In this document: positions 16,084 through 24,025 of the stretch, piece after piece
How the letters are laid out: every line of letters starts with the position of its first letter
Numbering within the stretch: the stretch's first letter is position 1
Assembly (NCBI GenBank): GCA_025463125.1
Contig: JAOAPX010000052.1
Coordinates: 1-33,729, forward strand
Reading direction: 5' to 3'
DNA from: Acidobacteriota bacterium
GTDB lineage: Bacteria > Acidobacteriota > Blastocatellia > Pyrinomonadales > Pyrinomonadaceae
Length of the DNA stretch: 33,729 nt
The notes under the pieces: model-generated
The model's database searches: none
Told to the model about the DNA's origin: nothing
Seen by the model: only the letters and a program-made list of their open reading frames with translations
Program-made: the position numbers and the translations under genes

Positions 16084-19000
16084 TTAAATCTTCAAAAGCA
16101 CGGGTTCGTCCGGCAAATCGTTTATCCATTCATTAAAGCTTGTCTCGAGCTTTTCGCGGCTCGTGTAATCTTCCGGAAGCGGAAAGCTTAAATTCACCAC
16201 GGGATTTGCGGGCAATTCCGAGAAGATTTTTCGCAGAATAAGCAATTCGTCAATGGTCAAAACCGGAAAATTTATATCGCTCTGCAAATTTTGCTTTAAA
16301 CTCAGTGCCGCATTTACAAACCGCACATCGTTTGTTTCCGTGGAATATTTCTCGACGAGCGGCACAATAAAGTCTTTCAGCAACAGCAGATTGCGCCGGT
16401 ATGCGAAGCGACCGCGATTTATCGTCTGCCAGAGCTTTTGCGGCAGTTCTTCCAATTCGTACGCTTTCGCGAGATTGAACGGGCAGGCGCAAAACGGTTG
16501 TGATTTGAGTATTTCCCGCACTTGAAAACGGCAATCGAGCTGTTTTATCTCGCGGCTGATTAGCTGTGCTTCGTTGAGATATTTCCGCTGAAAAATTTGA
16601 AACCCGGAAAGATTTTCAAATTCCCACCATTCACCGCTGCGCGTAATTTCGGCAAGCTTTTCCTGTAAAACGCCCGATTTAACGAGAGCGTCGTGTTTGT
16701 CAGCGTAGTGCGCGGAAAATTCGGTTTTAAAAACGCGCCAGAGATTTTCCATTTCCGTGTTGGCGGATTCGCCCGGGTTTTTGTAGCTTTCCTCGAAAAT
16801 CGAAAGCAACCGTTCGCGATAACGCTCGATTTTTTCATTTTGCGTATTTTCGCAAATAGCCAGGTATGTTTGTATTTCTTCACGCGCCCGGGCGCCTTTT
16901 ATGAAATCTTCAAGAATCACAAGATCGCTCGAACCGTTGAAAAATATTTCCCTGGAATCGGAAAAAGCATCGGCTATGCGGTGCAGGCATTCGTCGAGCG
17001 AAACGGATTCTTCTAAAAGCGCTTTGACCGTTTCGGCAACCGCACCGAATGTCTTCTCGGCGTAATTTGCCTGGTGCCAGATTTTTGTATTAAAAATTTC
17101 ATCGGGCAAATCCCTGAATCGCTTCAAAATCGCTGTGGCGTTCCAATCGTAGAGCCAGTTTTGCAGCTCATCGCGTATCATTTCGCGATCAGCCGGATTG
17201 TCGATTGAATTAAAGCTTTCGGCTCCGGTTAAAATCTTCGCCCAATTCGTTAAATTTTCGTTTGAATAAACGACGCTGCTCGGCTTCGCAACGCCCGTGA
17301 TGTCGTCCCAGATAATCTTCAAATCAAGCGAGCGCCGATTTATGCGATCATCTTTCGATGTCACGAATTCGATTTGTCTTTGCGCGACCAGCGCCGCTAA
17401 AAGCAGATTTTGAGCTTCGCGCATCAATCCGAACGGAGTTTTTTTTAATTCCGCGTAAATCGTTTCGAGCGAAACGGGATTATCGCCGTGATGCCTGACA
17501 AGTTCTAAAACTATCTGCGCGAGCGGCAGATTTTGCAGAGCGTCTTCGGTTTCGGGCAAGTAAAGATTATTGCGCATCGAGACGAGCCCGAGCGGCAGGG
17601 CGAACGTTTCGGCTATGCTCTGAACGCTTTCCAAATTTTGCCGCGCCCCGCTGAAAAGATCGCAGACGAGCGTCGAAACGTCAGGCATTTCCAGCGTTTT
17701 CGTAAAAAACGGGTGAGCCGGATAACGCATCTCGAAAAGCGGTTCGAGCATGATCGTAAAAACTTCGGAAATATTTTGCGCCACGCGCGCTTCTTCCGCG
17801 AAATTAAAATCCAGCCCGTCAATCACAAGTTTCCCGTCCTGGAAAAAAATCCGGTTCCAGATTTTTTCGATAGCGATCGCATGAGCGTGACCGGCGGCGC
17901 GGATTTGTTCGCTGAACTGTTCGCGAAGTTGCTTGTTTGTCAGCAAAACGTGGAAGCGCAGAATTGTTTCCCGCTCTTCGTCGCGCAGCGCGTCGGGCTG
18001 CCAGTAAACCGCTGCCGGCTCGCTTTTATCTTTTTGCGGCTCGAAAGGTCCGTCGAGCCGATTGATAAACACGTGCCAATCAATCGAATCGTGTGCGTCA
18101 GCCGGTTTATTTTCAATTTCCGGATTTTGCCGGTTCCAGGTTATGCGACCGTTTCTCGCGCTTCCGCGCCAATCGACGCGGCATTCCATCGAACTTGCGA
18201 ATTTGGCTTCCGCATCGTCGAGAATCGTCCAGTCGTTAAAACGTTCCTGGGCGATACGACATAAAATCTGCGGAATGACATCGGGCGAAACCGCTCGGCT
18301 GGCTTGAATTAAAGCGTTATTTAGATTTTCCTTGCTTTCGACTTTGAATTTATAACGCGTTTCCTTTTCGCCGGAAACGTTTCTCTGAATGTCCGAAGGG
18401 AAAACGGAAACGATTTTTTCCAGCAGTTCTTCGACGTCGCGGCGGGCTTTTTCGTTTTCGTTTTCATCGAAAATCAGCATCGCCGCGTTGATTTCTCCGG
18501 CTGTCGTGCCGTTTCCGTCAAAAGACAAAAGCAGCAAAGCCTTTAAGACCAGTTTCGCCTGTAAGCGCTGCATAATCGGGATATGTGCGACGACATCGGC
18601 GTTGATTCGGTCATAAACCGAAAACGCTTCATTCAATTCTTCAACTTTTCGCAGGCGAGCTTCGACGCAGTCGAAAACTTCGTCCAATCCGATCAGCGAA
18701 TTTGCCGGGCGACCGAGAATTTTGGTTCCGGCTTCTGAGGCAAAACTCAGAAGCGCGAATTCCGGCACATACAAACGTATATACGGCGCGGTTTCTAAAA
18801 TCGCCGGGTGAAGCGGGTAAAGCGAGGAAAATCTTTGCTCGCTCCAGCGAAAATCCGGCAGCACGGTTCGAAAATAACGATAAATATCGTGCAGAACGGG
18901 CAGCAAATGCCGCTGTTTCGGGAAAATATACGTGTCAACAATGCGGTAGAGATGTTCCTGATCGAGATAATCGATTTTATAGTTTTTGGAAATCGCCGCA

Positions 19001-19635
19001 TTGACGCCGTCGGCTCCGGCGATATCGTCGTCTAAAGCGACGCCGACGAAAATATTCAGGCGGCTTGCCGTTTCGGCAATCTCGCCGAGCATTTCGCCGT
19101 CGTCGCGCAAAACTCTCGACGTTCGCTCGAATGCCGTATCGATCAGCAAAACAAACGGCAAATCACCGCTTTTAGCGGCGGCAAAACCGAGCAGATCGGG
19201 AACGTTATCGTTTAAAGTTTGCGGATCGACTTCAAACGTCAGCGCGACGGCGATTTTCAATTCGTCAAAAAGCGTTTTCTGCAACCCGCGTTTTACAAAA
19301 CTTACCGGGTAACGGCGGCGTTTTAATTGTTCGGAACTGACCGAAACGTGATTGTCGGAAATTTTCGAACGCAGTTCGGGCTGAGAAATAACCGCGCCGA
19401 GAGTGGCGAGAAAATGGCTTTTCCCGACGCCTCTGTAACCGGCTAACGCGAAAGCCGTTCCGTTTTGATTTTGCACGCTTGCCGCGCCGTCCAGCCATTT
19501 GCCCATTAAATCCGCCGTAATATCGGTAAAATAATAATTGGAGAGCGTCAGCGCCGGGTTGGAAATAAAATCTTGTATGATTTCGTAAGATCGTACTTCA
19601 ACGATGTCTTTGACCTTTTCGTGAATGCGTTTCAT
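16084..19635 (-). CDS. Large P-loop ATPase, BrxC/PglY (DUF6079)-like, solitary
   Basis: This 1183-residue cytosolic protein has a clear Walker A motif GYRGVGKSH (66-74) near the N-terminus. A candidate Walker B strand is LPFVLLIDTAFE (159-170), in which Asp is not followed by the usual catalytic Glu. The rest is long and mainly helical, without transmembrane segments, nuclease or methylase motifs. The length, early P-loop in a G-x-R-G-x-G-K-S-H context and all-helical body resemble the BREX ATPases BrxC/PglY (DUF6079 families). That assignment rests on overall likeness, not on an alignment. No pglX, pglZ, brxL or other BREX gene lies in the window; the neighbours are housekeeping genes. It may head the minus-strand group that continues with DUF2520 and Fur. 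Confidence 0.6.
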   Translation of the reverse strand: MKRIHEKVKDIVEVRSYEIIQDFISNPALTLSNYYFTDITADLMGKWLDGAASVQNQNGTAFALAGYRGVGKSHFLATLGAVISQPELRSKISDNHVSVSSEQLKRRRYPVSFVKRGLQKTLFDELKIAVALTFEVDPQTLNDNVPDLLGFAAAKSGDLPFVLLIDTAFERTSRVLRDDGEMLGEIAETASRLNIFVGVALDDDIAGADGVNAAISKNYKIDYLDQEHLYRIVDTYIFPKQRHLLPVLHDIYRYFRTVLPDFRWSEQRFSSLYPLHPAILETAPYIRLYVPEFALLSFASEAGTKILGRPANSLIGLDEVFDCVEARLRKVEELNEAFSVYDRINADVVAHIPIMQRLQAKLVLKALLLLSFDGNGTTAGEINAAMLIFDENENEKARRDVEELLEKIVSVFPSDIQRNVSGEKETRYKFKVESKENLNNALIQASRAVSPDVIPQILCRIAQERFNDWTILDDAEAKFASSMECRVDWRGSARNGRITWNRQNPEIENKPADAHDSIDWHVFINRLDGPFEPQKDKSEPAAVYWQPDALRDEERETILRFHVLLTNKQLREQFSEQIRAAGHAHAIAIEKIWNRIFFQDGKLVIDGLDFNFAEEARVAQNISEVFTIMLEPLFEMRYPAHPFFTKTLEMPDVSTLVCDLFSGARQNLESVQSIAETFALPLGLVSMRNNLYLPETEDALQNLPLAQIVLELVRHHGDNPVSLETIYAELKKTPFGLMREAQNLLLAALVAQRQIEFVTSKDDRINRRSLDLKIIWDDITGVAKPSSVVYSNENLTNWAKILTGAESFNSIDNPADREMIRDELQNWLYDWNATAILKRFRDLPDEIFNTKIWHQANYAEKTFGAVAETVKALLEESVSLDECLHRIADAFSDSREIFFNGSSDLVILEDFIKGARAREEIQTYLAICENTQNEKIERYRERLLSIFEESYKNPGESANTEMENLWRVFKTEFSAHYADKHDALVKSGVLQEKLAEITRSGEWWEFENLSGFQIFQRKYLNEAQLISREIKQLDCRFQVREILKSQPFCACPFNLAKAYELEELPQKLWQTINRGRFAYRRNLLLLKDFIVPLVEKYSTETNDVRFVNAALSLKQNLQSDINFPVLTIDELLILRKIFSELPANPVVNLSFPLPEDYTSREKLETSFNEWINDLPDEPVLLKI

Positions 19636-19656
19636 CGGTTGTATAATTGAGCAAAG

Positions 19657-19662
19657 ATTATA
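19657..19662 (-). promoter_or_regulatory. Candidate -10 box of the large ATPase gene
   Basis: TATAAT on the minus strand (19662-19657), 22 bases before the ATG at 19635. No convincing -35 box stands at the right distance, so this is weak. Confidence 0.3.
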
Positions 19663-19856
19663 GAATTTCTAACGGCTAGATTTTTTGAATGGAAGCTTTG
19701 CCTTGAGCCTTTATTTTGCGGCTCGAAAGGCATTTTAACAAATTTATCGATTGAAAAAAACAATTTCACGAAAATAAACTTCGATTCGCCCGGAAAAGCT
19801 TAAAATTTCAGTAAATTTTCACAACTTATTAACGTCTAGCCGCATCAAAAAAACCG

Positions 19857-19886
19857 TTGCTTAAAGAAATAAATAAAAGTTAGAAT
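19857..19886 (+). promoter_or_regulatory. Candidate promoter of the M48 protease gene
   Basis: TTGCTT (19857-19862), an 18-base spacer and TAGAAT (19881-19886). The start would be near 19893, giving a 5' UTR of about 38 bases that contains the strong GGGAGG ribosome binding site at about 19919-19924. Confidence 0.5.
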
Positions 19887-19930
19887 CAGATATTGCAGCA
19901 ATTCACACAAAAACGCTGTGGGAGGCGAAA

Positions 19931-21133
19931 ATGCACAAAGGCTCGTTACGCAAAATATATGCTTTTTTACTTTCTCTCTTTATCGGTTTCGGTGCCGTCG
20001 CATCGCTGCCGCTCAGTGCAGCCGCACAAGTAAAAGAAGATTCAAAAGCTGACAATAAAAAACAAAAAAAAGAATCAAAAAAAGAAACAGCTAAAAAGGA
20101 AGAGAAATCTCAGCCTCAATCCAAGAGCAATGTTCCGAACGCACTTTCCGAAAAAGAGAATCCCGAGCTGATTGGAAAACGCAAAATCAATAACGGATCC
20201 GATAAATTTTTCGGTTGGCTCGGCGGCTCTCAGGAAAAAGAAGTGGCTATCGGCAGACAGCTTTCGGTTGAGGTCGAGCAGCAGGCGAAACTTGTCGAAG
20301 ACCCGATTATCACCGAATATATAAACCGCGTCGGACAAAACGTCGTGCTTCACTCTGACGCTAAAATTCCTTTTACGATTAAGGTAATCGACAGCGACGA
20401 AGTAAACGCTTTTGCGCTTCCGGGCGGATTTTTCTACGTTAATAAAGGTTTGATTCTCGCCGCCGATAACGAAGCCGAGCTGGCTGGCGTTATGGCGCAT
20501 GAAATCGCGCACGTCGCCGCTCGTCACGCAATGGAAAACCAGGGAAAGATGCAGGCGATTCAATACGGTCTGCTTGGTACAATCATTTTCGGCGGCGGCA
20601 TCGCCAGCACGATCGCTCAAAACGCGGGCGGTCTCGCCCAGATGCTCAGCTTCTTTAAATTCTCGCGGGGCGCCGAGGAAGAAGCCGATAAATTAGGCGT
20701 TCAATACCTTTATGCTTCCGGTTACGACCCGACCTCGATGGCGACGATGTTTGAAAAACTCGCTTCGAAAAACAAGAAAAAACCGGGCACGCTCTCTAAG
20801 ATTTTCGCTTCGCACCCGCAGTCGATCGAACGGCGCGATTCGAGTCTGGCGCTGGTTGCCAGATTTAACGAAAAAGAAGAATACATTATCAGCACCTCGG
20901 AGTTTCAACGCGTAAAAGCGCATTTAATGAGGCTTTCCAATGCTAAAGCAGGCGTCACAAGCGATTTGGACGAAGGCGAACCGGGCAAACCGACATTGAA
21001 AAAACGTCAGCCCGCACCTGATTCGACGACGGATACGGGAGATTCGAGCAGTAGCGATTCCAGCTCGACGTCGGCTCCGCCGAAACTCAAAAAGCGCGGC
21101 GAGCCTGAACCCAAGCCTTCGCCTGAACAATAA
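19931..21133 (+). CDS. Secreted M48-family zinc metalloprotease (BepA/YfgC-like)
   Basis: This 400-residue protein has an N-terminal signal peptide (basic start, hydrophobic 11-29, cleavage probably near SAAAQ at 29-33) and a Lys/Glu-rich spacer to about residue 65. The peptidase domain carries the zinc motif HEIAH (190-194), the third ligand region GAEEEADKLG (248-256) and the preceding FALPGGFFYVNKG typical of the M48B/M48C group. Such periplasmic proteases (BepA, LoiP type) degrade or help assemble outer-membrane proteins. The usual C-terminal TPR part of BepA is absent; instead the tail is Ser/Asp/Lys/Pro-rich with two LKKR repeats. GGGAGG seven bases upstream fixes the ATG. It is followed by a strong terminator and appears monocistronic. 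Confidence 0.92.
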   Translation: MHKGSLRKIYAFLLSLFIGFGAVASLPLSAAAQVKEDSKADNKKQKKESKKETAKKEEKSQPQSKSNVPNALSEKENPELIGKRKINNGSDKFFGWLGGSQEKEVAIGRQLSVEVEQQAKLVEDPIITEYINRVGQNVVLHSDAKIPFTIKVIDSDEVNAFALPGGFFYVNKGLILAADNEAELAGVMAHEIAHVAARHAMENQGKMQAIQYGLLGTIIFGGGIASTIAQNAGGLAQMLSFFKFSRGAEEEADKLGVQYLYASGYDPTSMATMFEKLASKNKKKPGTLSKIFASHPQSIERRDSSLALVARFNEKEEYIISTSEFQRVKAHLMRLSNAKAGVTSDLDEGEPGKPTLKKRQPAPDSTTDTGDSSSSDSSSTSAPPKLKKRGEPEPKPSPEQ

Positions 21134-21152
21134 CGGCATCGCGAGAAAAAAT

Positions 21153-21187
21153 AAAAAAAGCGGCTAATTAAAAGAGCCGCTTTTTTT
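21153..21187 (+). terminator. Intrinsic terminator of the M48 gene
   Basis: A 13-bp perfect stem (21153-21165 with 21175-21187, 9-base loop) ends in seven T bases on the plus strand, 20 bases after the stop codon. Confidence 0.9.
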
Positions 21188-21236
21188 ATTTTTTCTCACA
21201 GGCAAAATGTCGTTAATACAAATATACAAAACAAAT

Positions 21237-21270
21237 AAAAAGTCCTGTGAACGGTTCACAGGACTTTTTT
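21237..21270. terminator. Second intrinsic terminator, facing the riboswitch transcript
   Basis: A 15-bp perfect stem (21237-21251 with 21255-21269, loop CGG) has A and T runs on both sides and so works in either direction. The M48 gene already has a terminator 50 bases earlier. This one is best explained as the end of the minus-strand RNA that starts near 21546 and carries the c-di-AMP aptamer. Confidence 0.8.
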
Positions 21271-21305
21271 TCTTTGAAGAGACCGGATGTCTACTTTGAA
21301 TGTTG

Positions 21306-21363
21306 AAAAAGCAGAGCGCGAAGCACACACAAAATCGCGCCTTAGAATGGCAAAACTTCTGCT
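21306..21363 (-). terminator. Possible riboswitch-controlled terminator
   Basis: On the minus strand, AGCAGA (21363-21358) and GCGCGA (21340-21335) together can pair with the continuous TCGCGCTCTGCT (21321-21310), followed by TTTTT. The 5' side has a 17-base bulge, so this is a weaker hairpin. It begins about ten bases after the aptamer, where an expression platform would be. Confidence 0.4.
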
Positions 21364-21372
21364 GTTACTTCT

Positions 21373-21537
21373 TTGCAACACCTACGAGGTTAGCTGACGG
21401 GCTAGGAACGAAGAAGTATCCCCGCGTTTATTTGGCATTAACGCTTCGCCCCGGCTTTACGAAAAATGAAAATAAAATCATAAAGCTTTTGGTTCCCCCG
21501 CGCTGTTTACTGTTGGAAAACAACTTCGGTGATCAAC
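21373..21537 (-). promoter_or_regulatory. c-di-AMP riboswitch (ydaO-yuaA class) without a downstream gene
   Basis: Read on the minus strand, the region has the class hallmarks in order. GCGGGGGAACC is at 21501-21491. A GGGGCGAA segment near 21452-21445 matches the GGGGUGAAUC box. GGGGATACTTCTTCGTTCC lies around 21423-21405. CCGTCAGCTAACCTCGTAGG at 21400-21381 is nearly the family consensus. The closing helix can form between TTGATCACC (21536-21528) and GGTGTTGCAA (21382-21373), with one U-U mismatch and a bulge. Helices GCTTTA/TAAAGC and GCGTT/AACGC supply the internal stems. The class binds cyclic di-AMP and usually turns off cell-wall hydrolase or ion/osmolyte transport genes. No ORF follows on this strand before two terminators. 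The assignment is from recalled consensus. Confidence 0.88.
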
Positions 21538-21552
21538 TTTTCAACAAAATTA

Positions 21553-21582
21553 ATTTTATCATAATTAAATCGCTTGATTCAA
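21553..21582 (-). promoter_or_regulatory. Candidate promoter of the riboswitch RNA
   Basis: On the minus strand, TTGAAT (21582-21577), an 18-base spacer and TAAAAT (21558-21553). The start would lie near 21546, about ten bases before the aptamer closing helix, so the RNA need not depend on readthrough from the DUF420 gene. Confidence 0.55.
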
Positions 21583-21601
21583 GAAAGATTTGTGTTTTTT
21601 T

Positions 21602-22147
21602 TCATCTCGGCGGGAATATGTGATAAAGCAAAACATATACGGCAACGCCCGACGCCGAAACGTAGAGCCAGATCGGATAAGCGTATCTGACAATCGATTT
21701 ATGACGCGAGATTCGCCCCGTGACGGCGAAATACATCGCTCTTAAAACCAGCGGCAAAACGACCAGTGATAAAGCGATGTGCGTAAACAAGATGAACAAA
21801 TAAACAAAGCGGATAAAGCCCTCGCCGTTAAACCTGTTAGCCGGGTTTGAAATGTGATAAAGAACGTAGCAAACCAGGAAAACGCCGCCTAAGGCGAAAG
21901 CCGCCGTCATCACCGCTCTGTGCCGAGCCGGTTTGTTTTGTTTGATAAAAATCAACCCGGCAATTAAAAGAACGGTTGTTGCTGTATTGATTAATCCGAT
22001 CGCGTGCGAAAGGCTTTTCGTCCAGCCGCCTAAATCAAGTTTATTTTCTAATGAAAGCAAACCGACGACTAAAATTGGAATGACTACTGATAAGACATTG
22101 ATAAAAACCAGCGAGCCGCGATCTTTTTGATTAACAGAAATATCCAT
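21602..22147 (-). CDS. DUF420 / CtaM-like membrane protein for cytochrome oxidase assembly
   Basis: This 181-residue protein has five hydrophobic helices (about 14-30, 45-68, 77-98, 109-133, 154-177). Conserved His residues lie in TKSLSHAIGL, ARHRAVM, VLYHIS and FTHIALS. This is the DUF420 (YozB/CtaM) pattern. CtaM is needed for maturation of aa3-type cytochrome oxidase in Gram-positive bacteria. The position directly behind coxC (3-base gap) and ctaB supports a role in oxidase biogenesis here. The gene ends 65 bases before the c-di-AMP aptamer on the same strand. Confidence 0.85.
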   Translation of the reverse strand: MDISVNQKDRGSLVFINVLSVVIPILVVGLLSLENKLDLGGWTKSLSHAIGLINTATTVLLIAGLIFIKQNKPARHRAVMTAAFALGGVFLVCYVLYHISNPANRFNGEGFIRFVYLFILFTHIALSLVVLPLVLRAMYFAVTGRISRHKSIVRYAYPIWLYVSASGVAVYVLLYHIFPPR

Positions 22148-22150
22148 AAA

Positions 22151-22897
22151 TTACTTCCAGAACCCCAGAAGAAACAGTAAAACCAGCCATATTACGCCCA
22201 TCAGATGCCAGTACCAGCCAACGACTTGAGACAGAGTTTTGCGTCTTTCAAAGCCTTCGCCGGAATTATCCGGAGACCAGACTTTCAAAACTATTGCGCC
22301 GAGAGCGATAATGCCGCCGACGACGTGAACCGCATGAACCGCAGTCAAAATATAAAAGAAACCGGCGTACGGGTTGCTTTGTACGTAGATGCCCTGCCGA
22401 ACGAGCATAAGCCAGGCGAGTATCTGCGAAGAAATAAAGGTCGCGCCGAGAGCAGTCGTTCCGAGCAGCCATATTTTCGCCCGGTCACGCCGGTTTAGGC
22501 AAACGGCTTTTTGCGCCATATAAAGCGTCAGGCTGCTCGCTAAAATTAAAATCGTGCTGACCCAGATTTGTACGGGCAGATGTTCAAACGGCTTCCATTC
22601 GAGCGCCCTTGTCGTCGCAAGAACGATGTAAGACCCGATCAGCACGCTGAACGTCATTAAAACGATAACCAGCAAAAACCACGTCAGGACTTTGGATTTG
22701 TTCGGCTCGAACGATTCGATATCGTGAAGATGTTTGTCGTAAGGATTATCGCCCCCGCCTCCGCCGCCGCCGTTATTCCCGCCGCCTCCGCCGCCGCGGT
22801 TTTTTCCGCCTCTGCCCGATCCGCCGGTCGTTAAACCGGAACGCTTTTTCCACTTTTTTCTAGTTTCGACAGTTGTTTCGATTGTTCCGACAGCCAT
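22151..22897 (-). CDS. coxC: Cytochrome c oxidase subunit III
   Basis: This 248-residue protein has five transmembrane helices (about 70-92, 110-127, 142-163, 179-202, 225-246), as in the short bacterial form of heme-copper oxidase subunit III. Family segments are FISSQILAWLML, GFFYILTAVHAVHVVGG and VGWYWHLMGVIWLVLLFLLG. Subunit III stabilises the catalytic core and its proton uptake. Unusual is a cytosolic N-terminal extension of about 65 residues. It starts basic and then carries two runs of Gly interrupted by Asn (about 24-50), encoded by GCC/GCG-like triplet repeats at about 22750-22825. Subunits I and II are not in the window. It lies 44 bases after ctaB. Confidence 0.9.
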   Translation of the reverse strand: MAVGTIETTVETRKKWKKRSGLTTGGSGRGGKNRGGGGGGNNGGGGGGGDNPYDKHLHDIESFEPNKSKVLTWFLLVIVLMTFSVLIGSYIVLATTRALEWKPFEHLPVQIWVSTILILASSLTLYMAQKAVCLNRRDRAKIWLLGTTALGATFISSQILAWLMLVRQGIYVQSNPYAGFFYILTAVHAVHVVGGIIALGAIVLKVWSPDNSGEGFERRKTLSQVVGWYWHLMGVIWLVLLFLLGFWK

Positions 22898-22941
22898 ATT
22901 TTTTTTTTACAAAAGACTAAAACTTTTTTGTATAAAAACCA

Positions 22942-23910
22942 TTAATGATCCAAAACCATCAAAGCGAATAATACAGGCAAATACAAAACTGAAACTAAAA
23001 GCAGTGTGCGCGCCTTTTCATTTGATTTGGCGCGGGCAGCCTGGATGCTCGCCCATAAAAACCATATGCCGAGCAGACATGCGCCGACTAGATAAATTAC
23101 GCCTGACACGCCGAATACGTAAGGCATAATGCTGACGGGCAAAAGCAAAACGGTAAAAATCACGATTTGCCGTGCGGTGATTTTCCCAGCCGGCTCAACG
23201 ACCGGAAGCATTTTTATCCCGGCTTTCGCGTATTCAGCGCGATACATCCAGGCGATCGCCAGAAAATGCGGAAACTGCCACAAAAATAAAATCGCAAACA
23301 ATATCCACGCGCCGAGCGTTATCTGGTCGGCGGCTGACGTCCAGCCCATCAAAGGCGGCAGCGCGCCGGGCAAAGCGCCGATCGCGGTCGAAGCCGAAGT
23401 TCGCGTTTTCAGCGGCGTGTAAAGAAAAACGTAGCCCACAATGACGATAACGCCGAGAAACGCCGTTAAAGGATTTACCAGGAAAGCCAGATAAATTTCA
23501 GCGACGACGCATAACAAAACGCCGAAAACCAAGGCTTCCGCTGCCGAAACGCTGCCGATCACAAGCGGACGTTTCGCCGTTCGCTCCATCAAAGCGTCGG
23601 TTCTCCGTTCGATAAACTGATTTAATGTCGCGACGCCGAAAGCTAAAAGCGTAATACCGACTATCGAATTAATAAATAAAACAAAATTAAAATCTCCGGT
23701 CGAACCGAGATAAAATCCTGCCGCAGACGTCAAAACCAGCATAAAAGCGATGCGCGGTTTCGTCAGTTCAAGAAATGCGGCGAGTTTTTCGCGCAATCCG
23801 ATAACTTTTGTTGCTTGTATTTCCGACGTAGCTAAATCCATTTTTGTTTGTAAATCTGGGGCAGTATTTTTTAAACTGCGGTTTAGTAAAGAATAACTCG
23901 GAAAAATCAT
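22942..23910 (-). CDS. ctaB: Protoheme IX farnesyltransferase (heme O synthase)
   Basis: This UbiA-family membrane enzyme adds a farnesyl chain to heme B to give heme O for the oxidase. It has about eight hydrophobic helices. The first catalytic motif NQFIERRTDALMERTAKRPL contains the conserved Asp and the MxRTxxRPL signature. YTPLKTRTSASTAIGALPGA and FLWQFPHFLAIAWMYRAEYA are also diagnostic. The ATG at 23910 gives 322 residues; M24 (position 23841) would match the usual N-terminus as well, and neither has a clear ribosome binding site. It heads the ctaB-coxC-DUF420 group and is divergent from resB. Confidence 0.95.
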   Translation of the reverse strand: MIFPSYSLLNRSLKNTAPDLQTKMDLATSEIQATKVIGLREKLAAFLELTKPRIAFMLVLTSAAGFYLGSTGDFNFVLFINSIVGITLLAFGVATLNQFIERRTDALMERTAKRPLVIGSVSAAEALVFGVLLCVVAEIYLAFLVNPLTAFLGVIVIVGYVFLYTPLKTRTSASTAIGALPGALPPLMGWTSAADQITLGAWILFAILFLWQFPHFLAIAWMYRAEYAKAGIKMLPVVEPAGKITARQIVIFTVLLLPVSIMPYVFGVSGVIYLVGACLLGIWFLWASIQAARAKSNEKARTLLLVSVLYLPVLFALMVLDH

Positions 23911-23975
23911 TTATCCAAACGCCCAACGGCAAAGCAAACTTCTTTTGCTTAAAAGCGAAACTAATTTTTACGCGG

Positions 23976-24004
23976 ATGACAAAAAAGTTTTGCTAAGTTA
24001 TGAT
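23976..24004 (+). promoter_or_regulatory. Candidate promoter of resB-ccsA
   Basis: ATGACA (23976-23981), a 17-base spacer and TATGAT (23999-24004). The start would be near 24011, about 15 bases before the resB ATG. Confidence 0.5.
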
Positions 24005-24025
24005 TTTTTATAGAATCAACACAAA

